Shown piece by piece: positions 51,369 through 60,200 of a stretch of DNA of 64,000 nucleotides (position 1 is the stretch's first letter; each line of letters opens with the position of its first letter). The DNA is from Aquirufa nivalisilvae (GTDB lineage: Bacteria > Bacteroidota > Bacteroidia > Cytophagales > Spirosomataceae), in contig NZ_SEWX01000001.1 in the NCBI RefSeq assembly GCF_004307455.1, positions 558,001-622,000 on the forward strand, given 5' to 3'. Under the pieces are notes generated by a model, which searched no databases, was not told the origin of the DNA, and saw only the letters and a list, made by a program, of their open reading frames with translations. Both the position numbers and the translations under genes were made by a program.

Positions 51369-53081
51369 TTACTTGGAACTTATGGTTAGCTGATGTCTAA
51401 ATGGGGTGAATCCCGTAATATAAACTGAAGGTGCTTGTGCAAAAGGTAAGCCTCCTCTTAGATGAATGGCCTTATGTTCTGCTTTGCCTGGTCCAAAAAG
51501 AATACGATCTTCTCCTAGAATGTATTTTCCTTCCGCCTCTTTCAATAGATATGCATTGCTTTCCTTTCCACTGGGCATAACTCCTTCGAATTTTCCATCA
51601 CCCCGAAAGATTAGCTCTAGACTTACAGGAACGCCGTCGGTTCCTTTCATGTCAATGTCGACACTTAATCCAGTAGGAGTTTCCTTTATTTGTATGCTTG
51701 TTTCTAAGTATTGAATTTCACTTTGTTTGCGATTACTTCGAGGCATTTTTTCCCAATCTCCACTAGGGTCGATTTGTTCTTTGCTATGTGGTTGAAAATA
51801 AGGGCCATCTAATTTTTGTTGAAGTAACCAAGTGTCTCCTACTTGCTTGATTTCATTGGATTGAAATTGACCTTTTCCGAAAAATGAGGCAGCTAATCGA
51901 AGTCCTTGCAAAATGGCATTTCCATGATGAAAAGTCAGGAAATTAGGATTATTGATCAAGATGGTGGAATCCCATTGATCTCTTCTAATTCTAACTAATC
52001 CAGAATATGGGAATGATTTAACGTAGTTGGTAGGAATGCTATTTCCTGCGGGTAGTTCTTGCCATAAAAAGGGTTCATCCAAAAAGTTTTCTATATGCGT
52101 GCCAATCCTAGGGAAATAGGCTTTTTCAATGAGACGACACATGGCAGCAAATCGGGGATTTTTATCTAAAATGGCCAAATATCGGAACCCATAGTAGTAA
52201 TTTTCAAACATATTAATGCCGCCTTTGTCTTGTCGGTTCGAGGCATCTGTGACAACTTCCATATTAGGATGGACGTAATATAAAGTCATTTCTAGATTCT
52301 TTCGAACCGCATCTAGTAGCTCTGTTTTCTTAAATCCATGGACAATTGAAATGAGCGCTTTGTTGATGATAGCCGAATAGATACCTGCACTTTTTTCGGT
52401 GTATTGTCCATCTGGATCTAAATCAATATGCTCTTGCAGCCACTGTTCGGCTCGGGCTTTATACCTTGGGTCTGGCCAGATTTGATATAGTTTGGCCAAA
52501 GCACCTGAAACGACCCAACGATGGTTGGGAGTATGGACACCACCCACCACCAACGATTCCCCGCAGCGCTTTAAAAACGTTTCTAAGGGGTTCATTAGGC
52601 TCGAATAGCGATTATCTACATTGTTTTTTTGTAATAAAACATAAGCGACACTTAGCTTTTCGACACTAAATGCCGTGTCTGGTGGCGAGTGAAAATTGGT
52701 ACTTAGTAAGTCAATGGTGCCATCTGTATGCTGCATTTTTAGCAAGCATTGACATGCCTGTATAGCTTTTTCAACATGGGCTTTTGATTCGAAAAGACTA
52801 GACTCAGGGCTAATAACTGCACAAGCTACTTTTACAATATAATAGCCTGTGGTTTGTGGATTAGGAATGTCATCTCCATCGCGGAAGCCTCCAAAATAGT
52901 GGTGCTTAAGGTCCGTAATCCGAAGCGCTTCATAGCGAGGAAAATCTTGGTCATTTTGTTGAATGATTTTACTTAGCCAAGCGGGTTTTTCTACTTTAAG
53001 CTTAGTCCCATAAGCCCATTGAGCACTGGATAAAGTTCCTAAACTCATGGCCCCAATTTGTACAAATTTTCTTCTTTTCAT
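51369..53081 (-). CDS. Exported (alpha/alpha)-toroid polysaccharide lyase-like protein
   Basis: 570 residues with a Tat-like start (MKRRKFVQIGAMSLGTLSSAQWAYG). Residues about 40-340 are helical and resemble an incomplete alpha/alpha toroid (HTPNHRWVVSGALAKLYQIWPD, DPDGQYTEKSAGIYSAIINKAL, NMFENYYYGFRYLA). Residues about 350-570 are beta-rich, as in heparinase II/III- or alginate-lyase-type enzymes. His and Tyr in PNHRW and QYTEKSAGIY are catalytic candidates. The next gene, seven bases downstream on the same strand, is a GH105 unsaturated-uronyl hydrolase, which acts on lyase products and so supports a lyase function. Not assigned to a named family with certainty. Confidence 0.8.
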   Translation of the reverse strand: MKRRKFVQIGAMSLGTLSSAQWAYGTKLKVEKPAWLSKIIQQNDQDFPRYEALRITDLKHHYFGGFRDGDDIPNPQTTGYYIVKVACAVISPESSLFESKAHVEKAIQACQCLLKMQHTDGTIDLLSTNFHSPPDTAFSVEKLSVAYVLLQKNNVDNRYSSLMNPLETFLKRCGESLVVGGVHTPNHRWVVSGALAKLYQIWPDPRYKARAEQWLQEHIDLDPDGQYTEKSAGIYSAIINKALISIVHGFKKTELLDAVRKNLEMTLYYVHPNMEVVTDASNRQDKGGINMFENYYYGFRYLAILDKNPRFAAMCRLIEKAYFPRIGTHIENFLDEPFLWQELPAGNSIPTNYVKSFPYSGLVRIRRDQWDSTILINNPNFLTFHHGNAILQGLRLAASFFGKGQFQSNEIKQVGDTWLLQQKLDGPYFQPHSKEQIDPSGDWEKMPRSNRKQSEIQYLETSIQIKETPTGLSVDIDMKGTDGVPVSLELIFRGDGKFEGVMPSGKESNAYLLKEAEGKYILGEDRILFGPGKAEHKAIHLRGGLPFAQAPSVYITGFTPFRHQLTISSK

Positions 53082-53087
53082 AGGAAA

Positions 53088-54230
53088 TTACTTATGAGAA
53101 ATTTTTTGATATTCTAGGGCAAACATGATAAATGAACCAATGCCAAAACCTTGACCTTCTACGATGGGTCTTCCATAATAATAGTCTTTCATCCCTACGC
53201 ATGTTCCTCCAGAAACTCGACTGGGACATAAATAGGAGCCTTTGGGTTGAACTAAACTATATTTTTTTAAACCTTGATAAGCAAGGTGTATGGAGGGTAA
53301 ATACTCTTGGGAACTTAGTAAACCAAGTTCAATGCCTTTGGACATAGAATAGGCAAACATGGCGGTACACGAGCTTTCTTCCCAGTTTTTGGCATCCTGA
53401 GGATATAGTAAGAGTTGATACCAATGACCGGTTTGTTTGTTTTGTAAAGAAGGCAAGGTTCGTATGATGGCCAAAAACTCGTTTTTTAACGGCTCATAAT
53501 AGTTGGATTTGGGACTAATGTTGCTAAGTACATCAACTAAAGTCATGGTGACCCAGCCATTCGCCCGTCCCCAATATTCGCTGCTTTTTCGAGTCTTTTT
53601 GTCGGGCCACCCTACCACACTGCAGCCATCATCATAATCTTGTTCATCATCATCCCAGGCATGTACCCAAAGCCCGGTTTCTGGGTTTGCTAAGGATTGG
53701 CTGTGAGCTTTAATTTGAGCGTACATGTGGGCTAGGTATTTTTCTTCGCCCGTGGCGCGGTACATTTCCATTAGGAACATGTTGAGCATATAGACCGTGT
53801 CGTCCCATAATTCGACGGTTTCTGTCCGATGAGAAATTCCACCGTTTTTGGATCTTGGCGCATTTAGGTAATCTTGGTAAATGGCCTGAGCTTTTATTTT
53901 GTATTTTTCTTCTTTGGTTACGCGTGCTAAAAAAGCCATTCCTATCCCAGAGGCGATGGCATTAGGGTGTTTTCCATTAGCGACATCGTATGTTTTATCC
54001 ATAGCTGTCCGAATGTATTGGAGGTATTGGGACTTCTCAGATGCCGGTTTTGTTTGGTATAAATGAATTAATGAATTCAGAAAAGTTGCTTGACCCCAAT
54101 CCCAGACGTATTTTTCTGCGGGCATATATACTTCTCTGCCATATCGGTCTAAGGAATCAATCCAAGTTTGGGCTTGAATGGGGAAGACTGCAAAAAATAG
54201 GAGAATACTGAAGAAAAGACATTTTCTCAT
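53088..54230 (-). CDS. GH105 unsaturated rhamnogalacturonyl/glucuronyl hydrolase
   Basis: 380 residues with signal peptide MRKCLFFSILLFFAVFPIQAQ. The (alpha/alpha)6 barrel of GH88/105 is clear: ELWDDTVYMLNMFLMEM with catalytic-type Asp143/Asp144, SSEYWGRANGWVTMTLVDVL around 216-235 (family hallmark), and SSCTAMFAYSMSKGIELG. It removes the unsaturated uronic acid left by polysaccharide lyases. Gene order on the transcript is GH105 first, then the toroid lyase-like gene seven bases later. No SusC/D pair is adjacent, so transport must be supplied from elsewhere. Confidence 0.93.
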   Translation of the reverse strand: MRKCLFFSILLFFAVFPIQAQTWIDSLDRYGREVYMPAEKYVWDWGQATFLNSLIHLYQTKPASEKSQYLQYIRTAMDKTYDVANGKHPNAIASGIGMAFLARVTKEEKYKIKAQAIYQDYLNAPRSKNGGISHRTETVELWDDTVYMLNMFLMEMYRATGEEKYLAHMYAQIKAHSQSLANPETGLWVHAWDDDEQDYDDGCSVVGWPDKKTRKSSEYWGRANGWVTMTLVDVLSNISPKSNYYEPLKNEFLAIIRTLPSLQNKQTGHWYQLLLYPQDAKNWEESSCTAMFAYSMSKGIELGLLSSQEYLPSIHLAYQGLKKYSLVQPKGSYLCPSRVSGGTCVGMKDYYYGRPIVEGQGFGIGSFIMFALEYQKISHK

Positions 54231-54372
54231 CGCTTAATCATTATTTAAAAGGTCTAGAGCAAAAAAAGGGAAAATGATGGTGGTGAAGCCAAACATTTTC
54301 CCTTCAAGATAGAAATTTATATCCTTTATTCTGTGCAAAAATTCATATAAATAGTTATATGAGCCAAAATTG

Positions 54373-54873
54373 TTAGGATTGTTTTCTCTTTTTCATTACC
54401 AAGCTATCAGCTGGGTAATGCGCCTTTAAGCTATCCATTTGAGCTTTAGCCCAAGTGATTAAAACTTCCCTCTGTTCTTTGCTGAGATTAGCTTCCTTGT
54501 GTAGTCCCAAATAGGTATATGATTCCAATGGCATTTCTTTTTCTTCTACTGTCTCTGCAATTTCTTCCAATTTATGGTTTTGTACCGCAATAGGTAATTT
54601 GGTGAAAGTGGAAAGGTTTAAATGTTTCTTCCCATCATTGATATGATGTGTTAAGAAAAATCCAACTGGCTGAATATTATTATACCATGGATAGGTACTT
54701 TTATTCGAATGGCAGTCGTTACATGCTACTTGTAAAATATGATTGACGTTTTCAGGAACTAAGTATTTCGTAGAGATGGCATATGTCTCATCGTTAGTTT
54801 CATTTTTTTCTTGATGGATAAATTGTATACCAACCAATAGTACGATTAGGGCAATTAGAATTTTCTTTTTCAT
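54373..54873 (-). CDS. Haem-binding domain protein (single CxxCH), membrane-anchored
   Basis: 166 residues. An N-terminal hydrophobic segment (ILIALIVLLVGIQFIH, about 4-19) is a signal anchor. Haem c motif CNDCH near residue 51, followed by SNKSTYPWYNNIQPVGFFLTHHINDGKKHLNLS, the Haem_bd family signature. The conserved Pro-Trp-Tyr and His-His could complete the haem site. Such proteins are seen in Bacteroidota and act in periplasmic electron transfer; the exact partner is unknown. It is flanked by intergenic gaps of about 140 and 390 bases, so it is probably monocistronic. Confidence 0.9.
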   Translation of the reverse strand: MKKKILIALIVLLVGIQFIHQEKNETNDETYAISTKYLVPENVNHILQVACNDCHSNKSTYPWYNNIQPVGFFLTHHINDGKKHLNLSTFTKLPIAVQNHKLEEIAETVEEKEMPLESYTYLGLHKEANLSKEQREVLITWAKAQMDSLKAHYPADSLVMKKRKQS

Positions 54874-55266
54874 GGGTATTGTGGGATTAGACTCGGGTTC
54901 TTATTCATCTAAATTAAAGAAAATTGTGAATTTTTCCCCCAATTATACTCAAGTCGTGTATTTTCTGGTAAATAAAATTAGTTTCGAAAGAATAATATAG
55001 GGGCAGAGGCGTTGACATTTCAGAAAATTCTTTAGAATTTGGGTATCTACGGAAGATTATGTCTTTTATATAATCAATTAGATATTTAGTGTTATATCTA
55101 ATTATGTCGATAAGTGTCACATCCATCAAGAATGAATTTCTATTTTACAGTCATACTAAAATGGATTTGCATAGTAAAAATGGAACGCATGATTGGAATT
55201 CGTAGTTAACTTATTGAATGTCCATCAAATTTGGATATTTCTCCTGTTGTTCAAAATGATTAGCCT
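54874..55266. promoter_or_regulatory. 393-base divergent intergenic region
   Basis: Lies between the haem-binding gene (minus) and the YitT-family gene (plus). It is very AT-rich and holds a perfect dyad, AATTAGATAT and ATATCTAATT around an 8-base loop (55076-55103). No reading frame with a plausible start and conserved pattern is seen. A short minus-strand frame at 54914-55129 has no recognisable features and is not called. Confidence 0.5.
55076..55103. promoter_or_regulatory. Perfect 10-base inverted repeat, possible operator
   Basis: Arms AATTAGATAT and ATATCTAATT with an 8-base spacer TTAGTGTT, about 165 bases before the YitT-family start and 200 before the haem protein start. The spacing suits a dimeric regulator; no factor is identified. 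Confidence 0.4.
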
Positions 55267-56151
55267 ATGCCAAATAAAAATAGTACTGTCAAAAGCCGGA
55301 ATATATCCTTTTTAAAGGATCTCATTCTCATTACTCTTGGAATATTCTCTGCCTCATTTGGTTTTAAGGGCTTCTTGTTGACCAATCATTTTATTGATGG
55401 AGGAGCTACGGGTATATCGTTATTGTTAACGAACGTAACGAAATTACCGCTAGCATTTTTATTGATTATCATTAATATTCCTTTTGTACTTCTTGGATTG
55501 CGGGTGATGGGTAAGACTTTTGCTATCAAGACAGCTTTTGCCATTTCAGGCTTAGCAGCTGTTGTGGCATTTGTCCCGTTTCCAGATGTAACAAGTGATA
55601 ATTTGTTGGTAGCCTTATTTGGAGGATTTTTTCTGGGAGCAGGGATAGGTTTGACCATTCGCGGTGGGGCGGTGATTGACGGAACGGAAGTGTTGGCCAT
55701 TTATTTAAGTAAGCGATTGGGAACAACGATTGGAGATATCATTATTGCTTTAAATGCTTGTATATTTTTAGCGGCTACCTATTTTTTATCCGTTGAAATA
55801 GCCCTTTATTCGATGGTTACCTATTTATCGGCATCCAAAACCTTGGATTTTTTCTTGGAGGGATTTGAGGAATATATGGGGGTGACTATCATTTCTACGG
55901 AGCATGCTGCCATTAAGGAAATGATTCAAAAGGAGTTGGGTAGAGGTTTTACCGTATATTCAGGAAAAAAGGGATATGGCAAAAAAGGCGAATCTGAGCA
56001 TGTGGATATTGTGTATACGATTGTTACACGACTGGAGTTAAATCGACTGAATAATGCTATTGAGCAAATCGATAAAGAGGCATTTGTTGTTATGTCCAGT
56101 GTCAAAGATACCAAAGGCGGAATGATCAAACAGAGGCCATTGAAACACTAG
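55267..56151 (+). CDS. YitT-family membrane protein (DUF161 plus DUF2179)
   Basis: 294 residues. Five to six transmembrane helices in residues 15-190 (LILITLGIFSASFGFKGFLL, LPLAFLLIIINIPFVLLGL, LVALFGGFFLGAGIGLTIRGG), with the family motif NHFIDGGATGISLL and GGAVIDGTEVLAIYLSKRLG. Residues about 205-290 are the cytoplasmic DUF2179 domain (GRGFTVYSGKKGYGKKGESEHVDIVYTIVTRLE). Members are widespread and their transport function is not settled. It has a long upstream region with a dyad and a symmetric hairpin downstream (56236-56297). Confidence 0.92.
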   Translation: MPNKNSTVKSRNISFLKDLILITLGIFSASFGFKGFLLTNHFIDGGATGISLLLTNVTKLPLAFLLIIINIPFVLLGLRVMGKTFAIKTAFAISGLAAVVAFVPFPDVTSDNLLVALFGGFFLGAGIGLTIRGGAVIDGTEVLAIYLSKRLGTTIGDIIIALNACIFLAATYFLSVEIALYSMVTYLSASKTLDFFLEGFEEYMGVTIISTEHAAIKEMIQKELGRGFTVYSGKKGYGKKGESEHVDIVYTIVTRLELNRLNNAIEQIDKEAFVVMSSVKDTKGGMIKQRPLKH

Positions 56152-56235
56152 AAATTCAAAAATAGAAGGGAGATAGAATCTAGAAAAGAGGGATAACTTT
56201 CTTGTTTAGCAATAGATTTGCCCTAATTTGACATA

Positions 56236-56297
56236 AAAAAAGGAATAAACTTCGCTGGCTGGACTTTGATCGTCAGATAGAAAGAAATTCCTTTTTT
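56236..56297. terminator. Symmetric hairpin between convergent genes
   Basis: Arms AAAAAAGGAAT (56236-56246) and ATTCCTTTTTT (56287-56297) with a 40-base loop. The T-run at the right arm suits termination of the YitT-family transcript, and the A-run at the left serves the opposite strand. It lies between the convergent YitT and Crp-type genes. Confidence 0.6.
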
Positions 56298-56416
56298 ATT
56301 TATTTATTAAGAACACGGAGCAACTAACCATTTAAGGTAGTTGTGTTGTTTGTTCTTCGAAATTATATCAAACGATTTGAATTGTATTCAATTATTTTTA
56401 AAATTCATAGTTCCAC

Positions 56417-56430
56417 TTGACAATTGTCAA
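56417..56430. promoter_or_regulatory. TTGACAATTGTCAA palindrome, Fnr-like box
   Basis: A perfect 14-base palindrome of form TTGAC-N4-GTCAA, close to Fnr/Crp-type operators (TTGAT-N4-ATCAA). It lies 18 bases beyond the 3' end of the Crp/Fnr-type gene. A looser dyad TTGAAT-TGT-ATTCAA is at 56377-56391. Position at a 3' end makes promoter control uncertain. Confidence 0.35.
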
Positions 56431-56447
56431 TTTTCAATGAATTTGTC

Positions 56448-57101
56448 TTATTGCGGGATAGCTTGATAATCTTGGGCTAGTCGGCTTAAGGTTTCTGGTC
56501 TAATTCCGAGAAATTCGGCGATGTATTTATTGGGAATTCTTGAAATACTTTCTGCATATCCAGAGGCTAAAAATGCCTCATATCGGTCTTTAGCACTTGG
56601 AATACGCGAAATATAGACTCTTTCTTCGGCAGAAACTAGATAAAATTCAAAGAGTGCCCGATATATGGTGGACATATCTGGGAAGTGTTTCAAACAATAT
56701 TGTAAATCATCAAAATGTAACGATTCCGTTTGCGTGGCTTCGATGGCTTGAATATTTTCTTTACATGGAGTCCTCATGAAGAATCCACCCACAGAAGTAA
56801 AAACATGATTTTCCCAATCGACCCACTGGGTTATTTCCTTGGGACCATGTTGGTAAAAACCGCGAACCAAGCCTTTTTTGATTAAATGTAAATGGCTAAA
56901 TGGTTCCCCTGCTTGGCAAATGAACTCTCCTTTCTTGAAACTATGACTTTTCATGTTAGCCGATAAATATTCTTTTAAATCCTTAGAAATAGGAGTTATG
57001 GAATTGAAAAATATCAGACTATATAGGTTCTTTGGAGTTGGTGAAACCATGGTAGAAGATAAGAAACTAGCTGGTGATTGCCATTGTAAATGGATGGACA
57101 T
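56448..57101 (-). CDS. Crp/Fnr-family transcriptional regulator
   Basis: 217 residues. A cyclic-nucleotide-binding-type beta-roll (about 35-140; SFKKGEFICQAGEPFSHLHLIKKGLVRGF) is followed by a long helix and a C-terminal winged helix-turn-helix (RIPNKYIAEFLGIRPETLSRLAQ, about 188-210). The sensor lacks the Cys cluster of Fnr and the full cAMP-binding motif, as is usual for this Bacteroidota subgroup. A later start at the Met in STMVSPTPKN (residue 18) is possible. It stands alone between the YitT-family gene and the giant surface-protein gene. Confidence 0.9.
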   Translation of the reverse strand: MSIHLQWQSPASFLSSTMVSPTPKNLYSLIFFNSITPISKDLKEYLSANMKSHSFKKGEFICQAGEPFSHLHLIKKGLVRGFYQHGPKEITQWVDWENHVFTSVGGFFMRTPCKENIQAIEATQTESLHFDDLQYCLKHFPDMSTIYRALFEFYLVSAEERVYISRIPSAKDRYEAFLASGYAESISRIPNKYIAEFLGIRPETLSRLAQDYQAIPQ

Positions 57102-57177
57102 ATCACAAATTACCTTAAATGTAATGGCTAAATCCTTTAAATAAAAAGGAATGAGGCTACAATTTTTTGAGGGTAAA

Positions 57178-57208
57178 AAAAAACGAGGACTCGTTGCCCT
57201 CGTTTTTT
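57178..57208 (-). terminator. Rho-independent terminator of the giant surface-protein gene
   Basis: Perfect 11-base arms AAAAAACGAGG and CCTCGTTTTTT around a 9-base loop, 20 bases after the stop at 57228. On the minus strand the stem ends in a T-run, as expected for an intrinsic terminator. Confidence 0.8.
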
Positions 57209-57227
57209 AATTAATCTAGGAGTTATG

Positions 57228-60200
57228 TTATCTATCCAGCGCGGTGCGATTAATAAATACGTAAGTAGAAATATTTGGTTTTACTCCAAAGAAATCAACT
57301 ACATAATAGTACACGCCATCTGGTAATTTTTTATCTATAGTCAATACATTGTTAGGAGAGCTTTCTCCACCCCAATCGTTTTTATAGTTTTCTGTTTCAA
57401 ATACTAAATCTCCCCAACGGTTATAGATGCTTAATCTATTACGGAAGTTTAGTATGCCAGGAATCACTAATTTATCATTTACTCCATCATTGTTTGGTGA
57501 GATTCCTTGAGGTACGAAAGTATCACAAGTATCTGGGTCCAATCGATTTGGTATACCATCATGATCGCAATCTGGCAAAGCACCATAATTTAAATCATCT
57601 TCTAGTATATCTGGAATACCATCATTGTCATCATCTGGGTCGATATAGTCATAGATACCATCTTTATCTGTATCCAATGGACTATTTAGGCTAGTTCCTG
57701 CACTAACACTATCAAGAATACCATCATTATCCGAGTCTGTATCTCTGTAATCAGGTAATCCATCTTTATCGGTATCTACCGGACTATCAGGATTTTTGCC
57801 TACTTCAATAAAATCTGGAATACCGTCATTGTCACTATCTAAATCGCGGTAATCAGGCAATCCGTCTTTGTCGGTATCAATTGGTTTCGTAGGATCAAGA
57901 CCGGCTTCAATTTTATCTTTTATGGTATCCCCATCTGAATCTATATCTCTGAAATCATATAATCCATCTTTATCGGTATCTAATGGAGCATTTGTATTTG
58001 GTCCAACTTCTACTTTATCAGGAATGGTATCATTGTCAGAATCTGTATCCTGGTAATCAGGTATTCCATCTTTATCCGTATCATCAGGGATGAGAGAATC
58101 TTTACCTGCTTCTAGCGTATCCAGAATCGTATCATTATCAGAATCCGTATCTCGATAATCAGGTAATCCATCTTTATCCGAGTCGATAGGGAGGTTGGTA
58201 TTTGAGCCAACTTCAAGTCGATCTAAAATGCTATCATTGTCTGAGTCTATGTCAATATAGTCAGCTTTTCCATCTTTATCTGTATCAACAGGTTTAGTTG
58301 GATCAGTGCCGGCTTCTACCGCATCGGGGATTCCATCGCTATCTGAATCGGTATCTCTAAAGTCATATTTTCCATCAAGATCCGAGTCTACTGGATTGCG
58401 TGGACTCGTGCCTGCTTCTACATTATCAGGAATTTTATCATTATCAGAATCTAAATCCCTAAAGTCTTCTACTCCATCATTGTCACTATCCAATGGTTTG
58501 AAACCAGGGGCTCCACCCTCAATTTGGTCTGGAATACTATCTCCGTCCGAATCCAAATCTAAGTAATCTGGGGTACCATCTTTATCGGTATCTACTGGAG
58601 ATTTTGGATTGTTTCCAGCTTCATAGATATCTAAAATACCATCTCCATCAGAATCCGTATCACGGTAGTCAGCTAGGCCATCTTTATCGGTGTCTACTGG
58701 TGTACTTGGCTTGGTTCCCGCTTCTAAAGCATCAGGAATTCCATCTCCATCAGAATCTAAATCTTCAAAGTCTCTAGTTCCATCTTTATCTGTATCCACT
58801 GGGTTTTCACAAACTACGCTTTCAACTTGATCAGGAATACCATCACCATCCGAATCTAAATCCCGGAAATTAGGGATTTCATCTCCATCGATATCTCCTC
58901 CTAATTCAATTCGATCAGGGATACAATCATTATCAGAATCTAGATCAAGGAAGTCAGGAGAGCCATCTTTGTCGGTATCAATAACCGCTTTGTATTGACC
59001 GCGATCATCCCAGCCATCGTCATTGTCGTCATTTCTGTTATCACAAGTGGCACATTTATTCTTACCTTCCCAAGCATCAGGAATACCATCTCCATCTGAG
59101 TCCAGATCTAAGTAATTTGGTACACCATCACCATCATTATCCTGAGAGCGTTCATCGCTATCTCCTAACCAGTCACCATCTGAATCTTTATCTCGATAGT
59201 TAGGTTTTCCATCTTTATCAGTGTCTCCTGTAAGTTCGATGCTATCATTGATACCATCTCCATCAGAATCCAAGTCTAAATAATCGGGTGTTCCATCTTT
59301 GTCTGTATCTGGAATTGGAGCAGGATTTGATTCTAAGAAATCAGCCAAACCATTTCCATTGGCATCTCTTGCAGAGCCATTGATATCCACACGTCCATCA
59401 TAATTGCTATCAATTACCCCACGAGTATTATTGGTTGCCTCCCAAGCATCCATGATACCGTCATTATCTGAGTCTGTATCCAAGTAATTTGGAATACCAT
59501 CTCCATCGCTATCGATTGTTCTTTCTTGTGAGTCTAAAATACCATCATTATCTGAATCGAGATCAAGGTAATTAGCATGTCCGTCCCCATCACTGTCAAT
59601 ATTCTTTTCGATGATATCTAAAATGCCATCATTATCTGAATCTGGATCTTGGAAATTTGGAATACCGTCACTATCAAAATCTTGACAATCTCCAACTCCA
59701 ATATAGCCACCATAACATTCCATGTCGTTGGTTATACCGTCGCCATCGCAATCACCTAGGAAGTAACGTTGGTATCCTAATGATCCTTTCACTGGAATAT
59801 AACCTGGTATTCCTCCAATACAAGAGTTCAACGGAGCGGCATCTGTACCATTGGCAGTTCCATCCCCGTCACAGTCTAAAGCTTTCCAAGTAAGGCTTGC
59901 TTTAGAGAAATCTTGACTAGATATTAAATAAGAACAAGGGTCATTTTTATCAGTACCATCCGTTGTTTCTTTTTCATCAGAAACTCCATCTCCATCTATA
60001 TCATCAGCCACTACGACGATGTTTTCTGCTTGCACACCGGCTCCAGTTGTAGGAGTGAAGGTAAAACCTCCACTGCCAGAACCTCCTTGGTATTTAACAC
60101 CTAATAAAGAGAAGTCAGCCACACCATTAACAAAGTCAGTTGGGCTTGTCAATTTGATTGTACCTGAAAGTCCGGTTACATTACCAGTTAAATTTGTAAC

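Noticed and set aside
54914-55129. A 71-codon minus-strand frame in the 393-base gap
   Set aside because: The sequence is extremely AT-rich, gives no domain or membrane pattern, and spans the perfect dyad, so it is more likely regulatory DNA.
57545-60005. Regularly spaced short DNA repeats that resemble a CRISPR array at first sight
   Set aside because: The repeats keep one reading frame, vary at third bases and encode DxDxDG calcium loops, so they are protein repeats. No cas genes are present.
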